Below the pieces are notes generated by a model, which was not told where the DNA came from, ran no database searches, and saw nothing but the letters and a program-made list of their open reading frames with translations. From NCBI RefSeq assembly GCF_010726245.1, contig NZ_AP022561.1, positions 2,728,001 through 2,792,000 of the forward strand: DNA of 64,000 nucleotides, read 5' to 3'. Each line of letters starts with the position of its first letter. Position 1 is the stretch's first letter. This DNA is from Mycolicibacterium aichiense. GTDB lineage: Bacteria > Actinomycetota > Actinomycetes > Mycobacteriales > Mycobacteriaceae. Made by a program: the position numbers and the translations under genes. Positions 17,015 to 24,975 of the stretch are shown one piece after another.

Positions 17015-17898
17015 GTCAAATCCTGGCGGGCAAGACGGCATTGGTGACCGGAAGCAGTCGCGGGATCGGGCGGGCGATCGCCCAGCGACTTGCCGCCGAG
17101 GGCGCCACCGTCGCGGTCACCGCCCGCGCCTACACACCGTCGCCCTCGATGCGTTCCGGCAACACCGAGGCTCTGCCCGGCACCATCGAGGAGACAATCG
17201 CACTCATCGTGCAGGCGGGCGGGAAGGCTTTCGGTCTCGCCGCCGACCTGGAAGACGCGGCAGCGCGCGCCGGCCTGGTTGATGCGGTGGTGAACCACAC
17301 CGGCCGGATCGACATCGTGGTCAACAACGCGGGTTTCGCCGACTACTCAGTGGTCGAGAGCATGTCTCTGGAGACGTTCGACCGCACCGTCGAGCACTAC
17401 CTCACAACACCGTTCGTCTTGACGAAAGCCGCAGTGCCCCATATGCGCCGGCAGGGTGCGGGCTGGATCGTCAACATCGGATCGGTAACCGGGGTGCCAC
17501 CGGTTCGGCCGTATCGCGACTACAACAAGACCGCGGGCGACGTGATCTACGCGTCCTGCAAGGCCGCGTTGCACCGGTTCACCCAAGGAGTCGCGGCCGA
17601 GTTGCTCGACGCCAATATCGCGGTGAACTGTGTTGGCCCGTCCACGGCGGTGCGCACTCCCGGTGCGGCGTCGCTGATTCCGGACAGTTTCCCCACCGAA
17701 CCGGTCGAATACCTGGCCGAGACCGTCTTGGCGATGTGCCACCTACCTGCCGAGCAGCGCACGGGTCTGGTGGCATTCAGCTTGCACTACCCGTGGTCGC
17801 AAGATCTTCCGGTGCATTCGCTGGACGGGCTCACCACGTTGCCGCCGCTGGAGCCACCGGCAATAGCGAACCCGAATATCCTGCCCGCCGGGCTCTGA
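17011..17898 (+). CDS. short-chain dehydrogenase/reductase coupled to BVMO
   Basis: 295 aa from ATG 17011, overlapping the BVMO stop (ATGA); the longer frame to 16630 lies inside the BVMO. Cofactor loop VTGSSRGIGRA, the SDR motif VVNNAGF at about residue 97, Ser in NIGSVTGV, and a Tyr-containing RDYNKTAGDVIYASCKA region where Y-x3-K is YASCK. An unusually long beta2-alpha3 loop (AYTPSPSMRSGN) and a Pro-rich C-terminus extend the protein beyond 250 aa. It likely oxidises an alcohol to the ketone used by the BVMO. Convergent with the Dabb gene. Confidence 0.87.
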   Translation: MSQILAGKTALVTGSSRGIGRAIAQRLAAEGATVAVTARAYTPSPSMRSGNTEALPGTIEETIALIVQAGGKAFGLAADLEDAAARAGLVDAVVNHTGRIDIVVNNAGFADYSVVESMSLETFDRTVEHYLTTPFVLTKAAVPHMRRQGAGWIVNIGSVTGVPPVRPYRDYNKTAGDVIYASCKAALHRFTQGVAAELLDANIAVNCVGPSTAVRTPGAASLIPDSFPTEPVEYLAETVLAMCHLPAEQRTGLVAFSLHYPWSQDLPVHSLDGLTTLPPLEPPAIANPNILPAGL

Positions 17899-17911
17899 AT
17901 GGCTGCCGCTT

Positions 17912-18898
17912 TCAGCTCAGAACGGGCCCATCCGTTCGGCAGAAGCTGTGACACACGCGGTCTCGGATGATCATGTCGGTCGTCTCCGGATCGAACCAGC
18001 GATCCACCACGGCCCAGTGGACGGGGTGCATCAGGTAGGGCCCCATCAACCCGTCGACATCGGTGAACTCCTGCTCGAAGACGTGAGTCCAGCCCGTGTT
18101 CCCGATCGCGTTGTCGACGCGGCTCAATTGCCATGCCCGGATTGTCGACACGTATGTGGGCATCATCGCCAGTTCGTGTTCGAATGCGCTGACCCGGTCC
18201 GCGGGGACCTCCGGCGGCACCCGCAGTAGCAACGCTCGGTACACCGTGCCGGCGCCCCGATGCAGAGGAGTTCCCCGGTACGTCACGCCGTTGACGTTGG
18301 TGATCGCCGGATCGCGAAGCGCATCGTCGAAATCGCTTCGGGCCCAGGCATTCAGGTCCGGAAACCGAAGGTGCACCAGGATGTCGCCACCGTTGCGTGA
18401 TCCCGCTTCCGTCGGTTCGAGCAGTGCCCGCATCGGTCCGCCGGCATCGGCTGCCGTCCGCAATGCACTCAGTACCCGTGGGCGCTCGGACTCGACAACG
18501 TCCAACAGTCGGGTGACACCCACCGCCGGACTACCCGCGCGGGGATCGGGCATCGGGGCTGAGTTCTCGGTGCGATCGATGTCCTGGCTGCGCGTCGCGA
18601 CGCTGCGGCTGCGCTCGACCACGAGCTCTGAAATGCCGTCCCACCAGCGGGCGACCGTCGGATCGGGGCGACCCTGCCAGGTCATCTGCCACCAGGCCTG
18701 CGGGCTGGGCAACGACCAGGTGATCGTGACGACGTTGGGGCGGTCGTCGAACAGGATCGGTGGACTCACCAACACATCGCGCAACTCCATGCCGCGATCC
18801 CGGGCGCCGGGGGCGTAGCCGGACAGGTAGGAGTCGATGAACGTCTGTCCGCAACCCGGGGCGGTGACCACGCGGTCGACGATGAACACCTCGGCCAT
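17912..18898 (-). CDS. Dabb (stress-responsive alpha/beta-barrel) domain protein
   Basis: 328 aa. The C-terminal part (about 230-325) carries a Dabb-type ferredoxin-like barrel: WTHVFEQEFTDVDGLMGPYLMHPVHWAVVDRWFDPE. The N-terminal half (VFIVDRVVTAPGCGQTFIDSYLSGYAPGARDRGMEL) resembles a second, diverged barrel of the same or NIPSNAP-like type, so the protein may be an internal duplication. Members of this group include small monooxygenase- and cyclase-like enzymes, but many are uncharacterised. It is divergent from the Old Yellow Enzyme gene across 101 bp. The role is unknown. Confidence 0.72.
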   Translation of the reverse strand: MAEVFIVDRVVTAPGCGQTFIDSYLSGYAPGARDRGMELRDVLVSPPILFDDRPNVVTITWSLPSPQAWWQMTWQGRPDPTVARWWDGISELVVERSRSVATRSQDIDRTENSAPMPDPRAGSPAVGVTRLLDVVESERPRVLSALRTAADAGGPMRALLEPTEAGSRNGGDILVHLRFPDLNAWARSDFDDALRDPAITNVNGVTYRGTPLHRGAGTVYRALLLRVPPEVPADRVSAFEHELAMMPTYVSTIRAWQLSRVDNAIGNTGWTHVFEQEFTDVDGLMGPYLMHPVHWAVVDRWFDPETTDMIIRDRVCHSFCRTDGPVLS

Positions 18899-18948
18899 GG
18901 TCGCGACGCTACGGTCCGCGGCCGCGGTGGTCCGCGGCGGCTCCCGGC

Positions 18949-18967
18949 CAACGGGAAACCACCGTTG
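18949..18967. promoter_or_regulatory. inverted repeat between Dabb and OYE genes
   Basis: CAACGG-GAAACCA-CCGTTG, perfect 6-bp arms with a 7-bp spacer, 32 bp before the OYE start and 50 bp before the Dabb start. The CGGGARACC core recurs in the 7-7-7 repeat at 26671-26691. Possible shared operator (inference). Confidence 0.4.
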
Positions 18968-18999
18968 ACCGCACGTGGTGCCGGGGCGATCGTGATGCG

Positions 19000-20211
19000 A
19001 TGAGCGATGTGTTCAGCCCGGCGCGCCTTGGACCGGTAACCTTGCGCAACCGAGTGATCAAGGCCGCGACATCCGAGGGACGCTCGCCATCCGGTGCGGT
19101 CACCGATGACTTGATCGCGTTTCACCTGGCCTTCGCCGAGGGCGGTGTCGGCATGACGACGGTAGCCTACTGCTGCGTGTCGCCCCAGGGTGCCAGCGCG
19201 CCGGGTCAGATCGTGATGAGCAAGGTGGCGGTGGCGGGTCTGCGCACGCTGACCGACGCCGTGCATGGAGCCGGGGCAGCGATATCGGCGCAACTCGGGC
19301 ATGCCGGAGTGGTGGCGCCGCGCAAGCTCACCGGTGTCACGGCGCTCGCTCCGAGTCGATTCGTCAATCCGACATCGTTGGCGTATTGCCGCGCCATCAC
19401 CGTCGAGGAAATCCGCACCGTCATCAAGCAGTTCGGTCTCGCCGCTCAGGTGGCAATCGATGCCGGATTCGACGCGGTCGAACTGCATTTCGGTCATCTT
19501 TATCTGCCGAGCTCCTTTCTCAGCCCGCTCATCAATCGGCGAAAAGATCCCTACGGCGGCAACATCGACAACCGCTCGCGGCTGGTCCGCGAGATCGCCC
19601 AGCACGTCCGTCAGGTGGCGGGCGATCAGATCGCGGTGATCGCCAAGCTGGACATGGACGACGGTCTGCCCGGCAGCATCTGGATCGACGAGGCACTACG
19701 GACCGCACAGCTTCTCGACTCGGACGCCACCTTGGATGCATTGGAATTGACCCAGGGCTCGTCGGTGTACAAGCCGATGTACCTGTTCCGCGGAGATGTG
19801 CCGGTCAAGGAGTTCGCCGGGGTGATGCCGCCCGCGCTGCGTCCGGCTGTTCGGCTGTTCGGTAAGCGGACGATGGGTGTGTATCCGTACCAGGACCTGT
19901 ACATGCTGGATGCCGCGCGCCAATTCGTGCCGCTCATGCGCAATACCAAGCTGATCCTGCTGGGCGGCATCACCGAGCGCGAGCACCTGGAGACCGGGCT
20001 GGCCGAGGGGTTTGACTTCTTCGCGATGGGCCGGGCGCTGCTGCGCGAACCTGGCCGCGTCAATTCCATGATGTCGCAACCTGATTCGCGTAGCCGATGT
20101 AACCACAACAACAAGTGCATGGTGACGGTCTTCGGCCGGACGCACTGCGTGCTCGACCCGGTGCAGCGCTACGGTGCGGCAGTGCCGTCAGCGTCCGAGC
20201 AGCTCACCTAA
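19000..20211 (+). CDS. NADH:flavin oxidoreductase, Old Yellow Enzyme family
   Basis: 403-aa FMN TIM-barrel. It opens with the OYE-type LGPVTLRNRVIKAATSEG; the active-site loop is FDAVELHFGHLYLPSSFLSPLINRRKDPYGGNIDNRSRLVREI; and the FMN-phosphate end is GGITE with FDFFAMGRALLREP. It reduces activated C=C bonds (enones) using NAD(P)H. Near the C-terminus the sequence RCNHNNKCMVTV has only part of the Cys cluster seen in Fe-S-bearing relatives. The 3' end overlaps the convergent hydrolase by 24 bp. It probably reduces an unsaturated ketone intermediate of the island pathway. Confidence 0.9.
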   Translation: MSDVFSPARLGPVTLRNRVIKAATSEGRSPSGAVTDDLIAFHLAFAEGGVGMTTVAYCCVSPQGASAPGQIVMSKVAVAGLRTLTDAVHGAGAAISAQLGHAGVVAPRKLTGVTALAPSRFVNPTSLAYCRAITVEEIRTVIKQFGLAAQVAIDAGFDAVELHFGHLYLPSSFLSPLINRRKDPYGGNIDNRSRLVREIAQHVRQVAGDQIAVIAKLDMDDGLPGSIWIDEALRTAQLLDSDATLDALELTQGSSVYKPMYLFRGDVPVKEFAGVMPPALRPAVRLFGKRTMGVYPYQDLYMLDAARQFVPLMRNTKLILLGGITEREHLETGLAEGFDFFAMGRALLREPGRVNSMMSQPDSRSRCNHNNKCMVTVFGRTHCVLDPVQRYGAAVPSASEQLT

Positions 20212-21111
20212 CGATCGGGCCGCATCCCGCCGGGCCTGCTGGGCCAGGTCGAGCATCGGCATCGTCATGAAACCGTGGATGCCGCCCTCGAATGAGCACC
20301 GCATGGTCGGCGTGCCCGCCGCGGCAAGGGCATCCGCGTAGGCGATCCCTTCGTCGTGCAGCGGATCGTGGCCGGCCAGCACGACGACGGCAGGGGGTAG
20401 ACCGGTCAGATCCGCCTGCAGTGGCGAGGCGTACGGATGCTGCCGGTCCTCGACCGCGGGCACGTACTGATCCCAGTACCACTGCAGTGCCGGCCGCGGG
20501 TTATAGTAGCCGCGGCCGTACCGCCGGTAGGAGTCGGTGTCGAAATCGGCAGCGATCACGGGATACAGCAGCAACTGTGCGCCGATGGGCGGGCCGCCGC
20601 GGTCGCGGGCCATCACCGCGGTGACGGCGGCGAGGTTGCCACCCGCGCTGTCCCCGCCGACCGCAAGCCTGGTGGCATCGCCGCCGAGTTCGGCGGCGTG
20701 CGCCGCCGCCCAGTGTGTGACCGCAAAGACGTCTTCGGCCGCGGTGGGCCACCGATGTTCCGGGGCCAGCCGATAGCCGACCGAAACCACCACGGCGGAA
20801 ATCGAATTCGCGAGGTTGCGGCATAAGCCGTCGTGACTGTCGAGGTCGCAGAACACAAACCCGCCACCGTGGGCGTAGACGAGTATCGGCAACGGGCTGC
20901 CGGACTCGGGCCGGTAGACCCGGACTCCGACGCTGCCGTCGGCGACGTCGACGCGGTGTTCGGCTACCTGGAAAACCGGTTCGGGGTTCGGGTTCGGGAC
21001 GAAGCGGGAGCGGATCGCCGCTCGGGCCTCGGCACCGGTCATCGTATGCACCGGCGGGAAGCCGGAGTCGAGGGTGTCGATCAGGCCGGCGATCTGCGGA
21101 TCGAGTGTCAC
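20188..21111 (-). CDS. alpha/beta hydrolase, HSL-type esterase/lactonase
   Basis: 307 aa from GTG 21111, which overlaps the IclR stop in GTGA; the ORF to 21291 lies inside the IclR gene. Catalytic features: YAHGGGFVF oxyanion motif, GGDSAGGN nucleophile elbow, acid in AGHDPLHDEG and His in GGIHGFMTM. It probably hydrolyses an ester or lactone. It is co-transcribed with the IclR regulator, which suggests that the hydrolase is under its control. It overlaps the 3' end of the OYE gene on the other strand. A distant paralogue of the hydrolase at 9823-10836. Confidence 0.87.
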   Translation of the reverse strand: MTLDPQIAGLIDTLDSGFPPVHTMTGAEARAAIRSRFVPNPNPEPVFQVAEHRVDVADGSVGVRVYRPESGSPLPILVYAHGGGFVFCDLDSHDGLCRNLANSISAVVVSVGYRLAPEHRWPTAAEDVFAVTHWAAAHAAELGGDATRLAVGGDSAGGNLAAVTAVMARDRGGPPIGAQLLLYPVIAADFDTDSYRRYGRGYYNPRPALQWYWDQYVPAVEDRQHPYASPLQADLTGLPPAVVVLAGHDPLHDEGIAYADALAAAGTPTMRCSFEGGIHGFMTMPMLDLAQQARRDAARSLGELLGR

Positions 21112-21953
21112 GCGGGCTGCAGGCGTCCGATGGTGCGAGGCGTGGGGCCGGCGCGCAGTGGACGAAGCGGCTGCAGCGTCGGAGCGACTCGGTCCGGTCC
21201 GCCTTCGGCGCTGCGCCAGATAGCCATGGCCGTCATTCGTACCGGTGCCACCAGTCGGTTGTCGAAGGCCATTCGATTCATCGGTCCGCACACCGAGACC
21301 GCTGCCACCGCGTGACCGTCCGGGCCGATGGGTGCGGCCACGCAGCCGAAGCCGGGCAGCGACTCCTCGCGTTCGAAGGCCACTCCGTGCGCACGGACCT
21401 TCGCCATCTCGGCGGCCAGCTGCGGAGCGGTGGCGATCGAAAACCGGGTCTTGCGCCCGGACAGGTCGACGTCGGTGATGTCCTTGTCGGCGAGGATGGC
21501 TTTACCGATCGCCGTGCAGTGGGCCGGCTGACGCCCGCCGACCCGGGTCGGGATCGCCGCTCCCATCTGTTCGCCGATCTTCTCCAGGTAGACCACGTCG
21601 GAGCCGTCCAGGACCGCCAGGTGCACGACCAGCCCGGTTGCCCGGTGCAGGTCGCGCAGTAGCGGGATGGCGGCCCGATGGATGCGGTCTTGATGCAGTG
21701 CCAACGATCCCAGCTCGACCAGCCGCATCCCGAGCTCGTAGTCGCGGCCGTCGCGGCGCAGCCACCGCAGTGCGACCAGACGCTCGAGCATGCGGTGCGC
21801 CGACGATCGGGGCAGGCCGGTGCGGCGCACGATCTGTGCCAGCGTCAGCCGGCCCGGCCCGTCGAATGAATCCAGGACCAGTGAGATCCGGTCGATGACG
21901 GCGCTCGGCGTCTCACTCGACTTCTCGACAGCCTTCTCGACAGCCATGGTCAT
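21108..21953 (-). CDS. IclR-family transcriptional regulator
   Basis: 281 aa from ATG 21953 behind AAGGAGGCCCCC, a strong ribosome site that settles the start. N-terminal winged helix: LTLAQIVRRTGLPRSSAHRMLERLVALRWLRRDG. C-terminal IclR effector domain: GLVVHLAVLDGSDVVYLEKIG, CTAIGKAIL, GFGCVAAPI. It is followed by the HSL-type hydrolase with a 4-nt overlap. A perfect 19-bp palindrome at 21990-22008 lies 37 bp upstream and is a likely autoregulatory operator. IclR proteins commonly govern aromatic and steroid catabolism in actinobacteria, so it may control the adjacent cassette. Confidence 0.9.
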   Translation of the reverse strand: MTMAVEKAVEKSSETPSAVIDRISLVLDSFDGPGRLTLAQIVRRTGLPRSSAHRMLERLVALRWLRRDGRDYELGMRLVELGSLALHQDRIHRAAIPLLRDLHRATGLVVHLAVLDGSDVVYLEKIGEQMGAAIPTRVGGRQPAHCTAIGKAILADKDITDVDLSGRKTRFSIATAPQLAAEMAKVRAHGVAFEREESLPGFGCVAAPIGPDGHAVAAVSVCGPMNRMAFDNRLVAPVRMTAMAIWRSAEGGPDRVAPTLQPLRPLRAGPTPRTIGRLQPA

Positions 21954-21989
21954 GGGGGCCTCCTTGCTACCACTGCATGCCAACCCGGC

Positions 21990-22008
21990 ATATGACTATT
22001 AGTCATAT
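21990..22008. promoter_or_regulatory. perfect 19-bp palindrome, candidate IclR operator
   Basis: ATATGACT-ATT-AGTCATAT: 8-bp arms and 3-bp spacer, strikingly AT-rich in a GC-rich genome. It lies 37 bp ahead of the IclR start, where the promoter should be. Likely autoregulatory operator; the same sequence was not seen elsewhere in the window. Confidence 0.6.
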
Positions 22009-22092
22009 AGTTGTAGCACGGTGGTGTGGGCGCTGTCACACCAACACGCGGACCTCATCCGGCCGGTGCTCGACGCTCGCGCCCCTGCCGCA

Positions 22093-22332
22093 TCAGCCGA
22101 GCGGCGGCATGGAACCCCAGGGACCGTAAGGTCCGTTCTGGTGACCGGCGCCTGCACTGGAATCGGGCACAGCGAAGCCGGCAACGCCGGCAGGCCCCAG
22201 GCAGCGGGATGACGAGACCGCCTCGCTGCATGGATCCACACTTGCGTTTGCTACCGGTCCGGCCATCAGCCCGGCGGTCAGGCCGGCGGCTGCGATGGCT
22301 ACCGAGAGTCCCAGTGATTTGATGTGCATCAT
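22093..22332 (-). CDS. small secreted mycobacterial-type protein
   Basis: 79 aa from ATG 22332 (second ATG at 22329) with GAAGGGA four bases upstream. A signal peptide is evident: MMHIKSLGLSVAIAAAGLTA, then a likely signal-peptidase site after PVANA. The mature part of about 50 residues has two cysteines (DPCSEAVSSSRC, probably one disulfide) and ends in a Gly/Pro-rich NGPYGPWGSMPPLG. Such short exported proteins with a GPYGPWG-type tail occur in mycobacteria, function unknown. It has no operon partner; the IclR promoter lies downstream. Confidence 0.72.
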   Translation of the reverse strand: MMHIKSLGLSVAIAAAGLTAGLMAGPVANASVDPCSEAVSSSRCLGPAGVAGFAVPDSSAGAGHQNGPYGPWGSMPPLG

Positions 22333-22589
22333 GCATTCCCTTCTGTCGGGGAGAATCGAAAGCCGCCGTATCGACATGCCACAACTGTTGCGGCGCAAGG
22401 TGTGTCAACTATTGATGAACGTAATCGGCGGTGCGACAGTGGTTGTCGCGTCGAGTTCGTCCTAACTCCGTTGTACCCACGCCCTGGTGCCCGGGCCACC
22501 TTGTGAGAACGATTCATACGGGACGCATATTCGGCCATGCCGATAGCGGCCGTCAGCGGCAGTGCGGCACAAGCCGGGTGGTCGAGCCG

Positions 22590-24059
22590 TCAGGCGGTGG
22601 CGGCGGAACGACCGGCGCGGCGGCCGTAGAAGCTGCCGTCGCCGAGTGAGACACCGCTGGCGTAACCCCACGCCGCAAGCCCCGCGGTGCAGCGTCCCGC
22701 CGCGAACAGCCCGGGTATCGGGTGTCCGCTGACGTGAAGTACTGCGCCGTCCAATGAGGTCATCAGTCCGCCGAGCGTGAAACCACCGCAGCTGGCCCGC
22801 AAGTCGATCGCGCCGACCGGAGTCCCGACGGGCTTGATCCACTCCGGCTTCTTGTGCAGCAATGGATCCTCCCCGCGTGCGGCCGCCTCGTTATAGGCGC
22901 CGATCGTCGCTTGCAGGGAGCCGACCGGGAGACCGATCTCCGCTTCGAGCTCGGCGACCGTGTCACACACCCACGTCGCGGGCCGTTTGAGGAACGGAGT
23001 GGCCGATGTTGCCGCCATCGCGTCCTCTTGGGCGTCGCCGTCGATGATCAGGTAGGCGGTGTCCTCCTGCCGATACAGCGTCAGCTGGCCGATCCGGCCG
23101 GAGTACATGTCCTCGGGGACATACCGCTGGCCGAGCCCGTTGACGAGAACACCGCGCACGGTCTGTTGCGGATCGATGAGGAACGCCACCTCGGTGGCGT
23201 CCATGTGTGCGAGGTCAGCGCCGAGTGCCTGCGCCATCCGGATCGCGCGGCCGTCGTGCTGTTCGATGGAGGCGGCCGGCCGTCCCGCGATGGCCGGGGC
23301 GAACTGCTTGACCATCGACTCGCTGTAGGCGAAGCTGCCCGCGGCCAGCATGACTCCGCGCCGCGCGCGCACTCGCACCGTCTCGCCGTATTGTCGCGCC
23401 ACCACGCCCGCCACCCGGCCATCGGATTCGACGACCAGCGTCTGCACCCGCACGTCGTAGACAGCTCGGACGCCGAGTGCTGTAGCGGTTTCGACCAATG
23501 GCTTCATCAACATGAAACCGCCGCTCTTCTCGCCGGCGACTTTTCCGGTCATCTGCGGGATGTGGCCACGCGGAGCGGGTTCGGCGATCCTGTTGAACGG
23601 GTAGGCGTTCTCCCCGCCGGTGAACATCAGGCCCTGGTCGCCGGGCGGCTCCCAGCCGGGCTCGCCCCAGAACTCCGGCTTGAACGGCACACCGCAGTCC
23701 GTCAGCCAGTCGAAGTGCTCCAGGCTGCCGTCGCAGTAGTCCGCGATGCGGGTTTCATCGGCGCCGGGCCCCATGGCGACATTGAGGAATGCCGCCATAT
23801 TGGACGGCGAATCGGTGAAACCGCAGGCCTTTTGGATCGGTGTGCCGCCGCCCAGGTAGATGAACCCGCCGGCCATCGCCGCGGCGCCGCCCCAGGATCC
23901 GGTGCGCTCCAGCACCAGCACATCGGCACCCGCACGCGCCGATTCGACCGCTGCCGCCGCACCGGCGATGCCGTAGCCGACGATGACCACGTCGGCCTCG
24001 TGGTCCCAGTGGTCGATCGACGATGCAGGGACCGGGCTGACGTCATCTTCGACGGTCAT
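22590..24059 (-). CDS. FAD-dependent dehydrogenase, KstD/fumarate-reductase family (copy A)
   Basis: 489 aa from ATG 24059, overlapping the stop of the dioxygenase gene (ATGA). Dinucleotide loop VVIVGYGIAGAAAAVESARAG, then LVLERTGSWGGAAAMAGG, and the C-terminal FAD segment GLFAAGRCTAGLAAWGYASG. Shorter than KstD proper and in a separate branch of the family. It is the last gene of the first divergent arm (HsaA-like, HsaC-like, FAD enzyme). A close paralogue at 35772-37229 sits in the same gene order; by eye about three quarters of residues match. It probably desaturates or reduces a ring intermediate just before or after ring cleavage (inference). Confidence 0.83.
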   Translation of the reverse strand: MTVEDDVSPVPASSIDHWDHEADVVIVGYGIAGAAAAVESARAGADVLVLERTGSWGGAAAMAGGFIYLGGGTPIQKACGFTDSPSNMAAFLNVAMGPGADETRIADYCDGSLEHFDWLTDCGVPFKPEFWGEPGWEPPGDQGLMFTGGENAYPFNRIAEPAPRGHIPQMTGKVAGEKSGGFMLMKPLVETATALGVRAVYDVRVQTLVVESDGRVAGVVARQYGETVRVRARRGVMLAAGSFAYSESMVKQFAPAIAGRPAASIEQHDGRAIRMAQALGADLAHMDATEVAFLIDPQQTVRGVLVNGLGQRYVPEDMYSGRIGQLTLYRQEDTAYLIIDGDAQEDAMAATSATPFLKRPATWVCDTVAELEAEIGLPVGSLQATIGAYNEAAARGEDPLLHKKPEWIKPVGTPVGAIDLRASCGGFTLGGLMTSLDGAVLHVSGHPIPGLFAAGRCTAGLAAWGYASGVSLGDGSFYGRRAGRSAATA

Positions 24060-24964
24060 GGACGCATGGCCGCCGGAAGGTCGGATACCCACTGATGCCC
24101 CCAGTAGCTGTCTGCGGTGATTTCCTCTGCGGTGTAGTACATTTCGTCGACGCGCATCCCTTCGGTGCCGAATTCGATGTCCCAATCGCCGGGCGCGCGC
24201 ACGTAGAACGACACCATCTTGTCGTTGGTATGCCGACCCAGGGTCGACGATAGTGCAAAGCCCGCGGCGTTGACCCGATCTAGCGCCTGACCCACTGCGT
24301 CGAGCGAGTCGACTTCGACCATCAGGTGGATCAGGCCCGGATCGCGAACCGTTTGTGCGGGACAGATCGCCAAACTGTGGTGCCGTTGGTTGACACCCAT
24401 GAACCGCACCCGGATCGGCCCGAACTCGGGCGGCGCGGGGACCCGGAATGCGCCACGGGACGTGAACCCCAGGACCTCGGTGTAGAAGGCGAATGCTCCG
24501 TCGACGTCGAGCGCGGGCAACACGATGTGGCCCAGTCCCTGATTGCCGGTGACGAAACGCGCGCCGAACGGGGTCACGACAGGGGAGTGGTCGAGGACCG
24601 CGCCGTGGAAGACCTCCAGCGAGGTTCCGGCGGGATCGTCGAAGGCGATCACTTCCTCGACACGCCTGCTGTCTGCTTCATCCGGTAACAGTTGTTTGAA
24701 GGAGATACCGGCAGTGTCGAGTGCGGCCTTGACCTGCTCCAGGTCGGTGTGGTCGCGCACCTCCCATCCGACCGTGACGATTCTGTCCACATCACCGGGC
24801 ACGACGATGATGCGTGCGGCTCGTTCGTCCATCCGTAGGTACAGCGCTGACGCATCGGAACCCGTGCCCTGGGCGAAGCCGAGGACACCGAATGCGAAGT
24901 GGCGCCAGCGTTCGATATCGGAGGCGGCAACGGTGACGTAGCCCAGGCCTTTGATGAGACTCAT
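24056..24964 (-). CDS. HsaC-like extradiol ring-cleavage dioxygenase (copy A)
   Basis: 302-aa type I extradiol dioxygenase made of two VOC modules. The 2-His-1-Glu iron ligands are H146 (QGLGHIVLP), H213 (GLIHLMVEV) and E264 (WDIEFG). The conserved second-shell region NQRHHSLA and the TLGRHTNDKMVSFY strand match HsaC/BphC-type enzymes (M. tuberculosis HsaC is about 300 aa). HsaC cleaves the catecholic ring of secosteroids (3,4-DHSA). The start at 24964 gives the usual MSLIKGLGYV opening; the gene is 11 nt after the HsaA-like gene, so the hydroxylase and ring-cleavage enzyme are co-expressed. Copy B is at 37231. Confidence 0.9.
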   Translation of the reverse strand: MSLIKGLGYVTVAASDIERWRHFAFGVLGFAQGTGSDASALYLRMDERAARIIVVPGDVDRIVTVGWEVRDHTDLEQVKAALDTAGISFKQLLPDEADSRRVEEVIAFDDPAGTSLEVFHGAVLDHSPVVTPFGARFVTGNQGLGHIVLPALDVDGAFAFYTEVLGFTSRGAFRVPAPPEFGPIRVRFMGVNQRHHSLAICPAQTVRDPGLIHLMVEVDSLDAVGQALDRVNAAGFALSSTLGRHTNDKMVSFYVRAPGDWDIEFGTEGMRVDEMYYTAEEITADSYWGHQWVSDLPAAMRP

Positions 24965-24975
24965 GCTTCTCCGAC

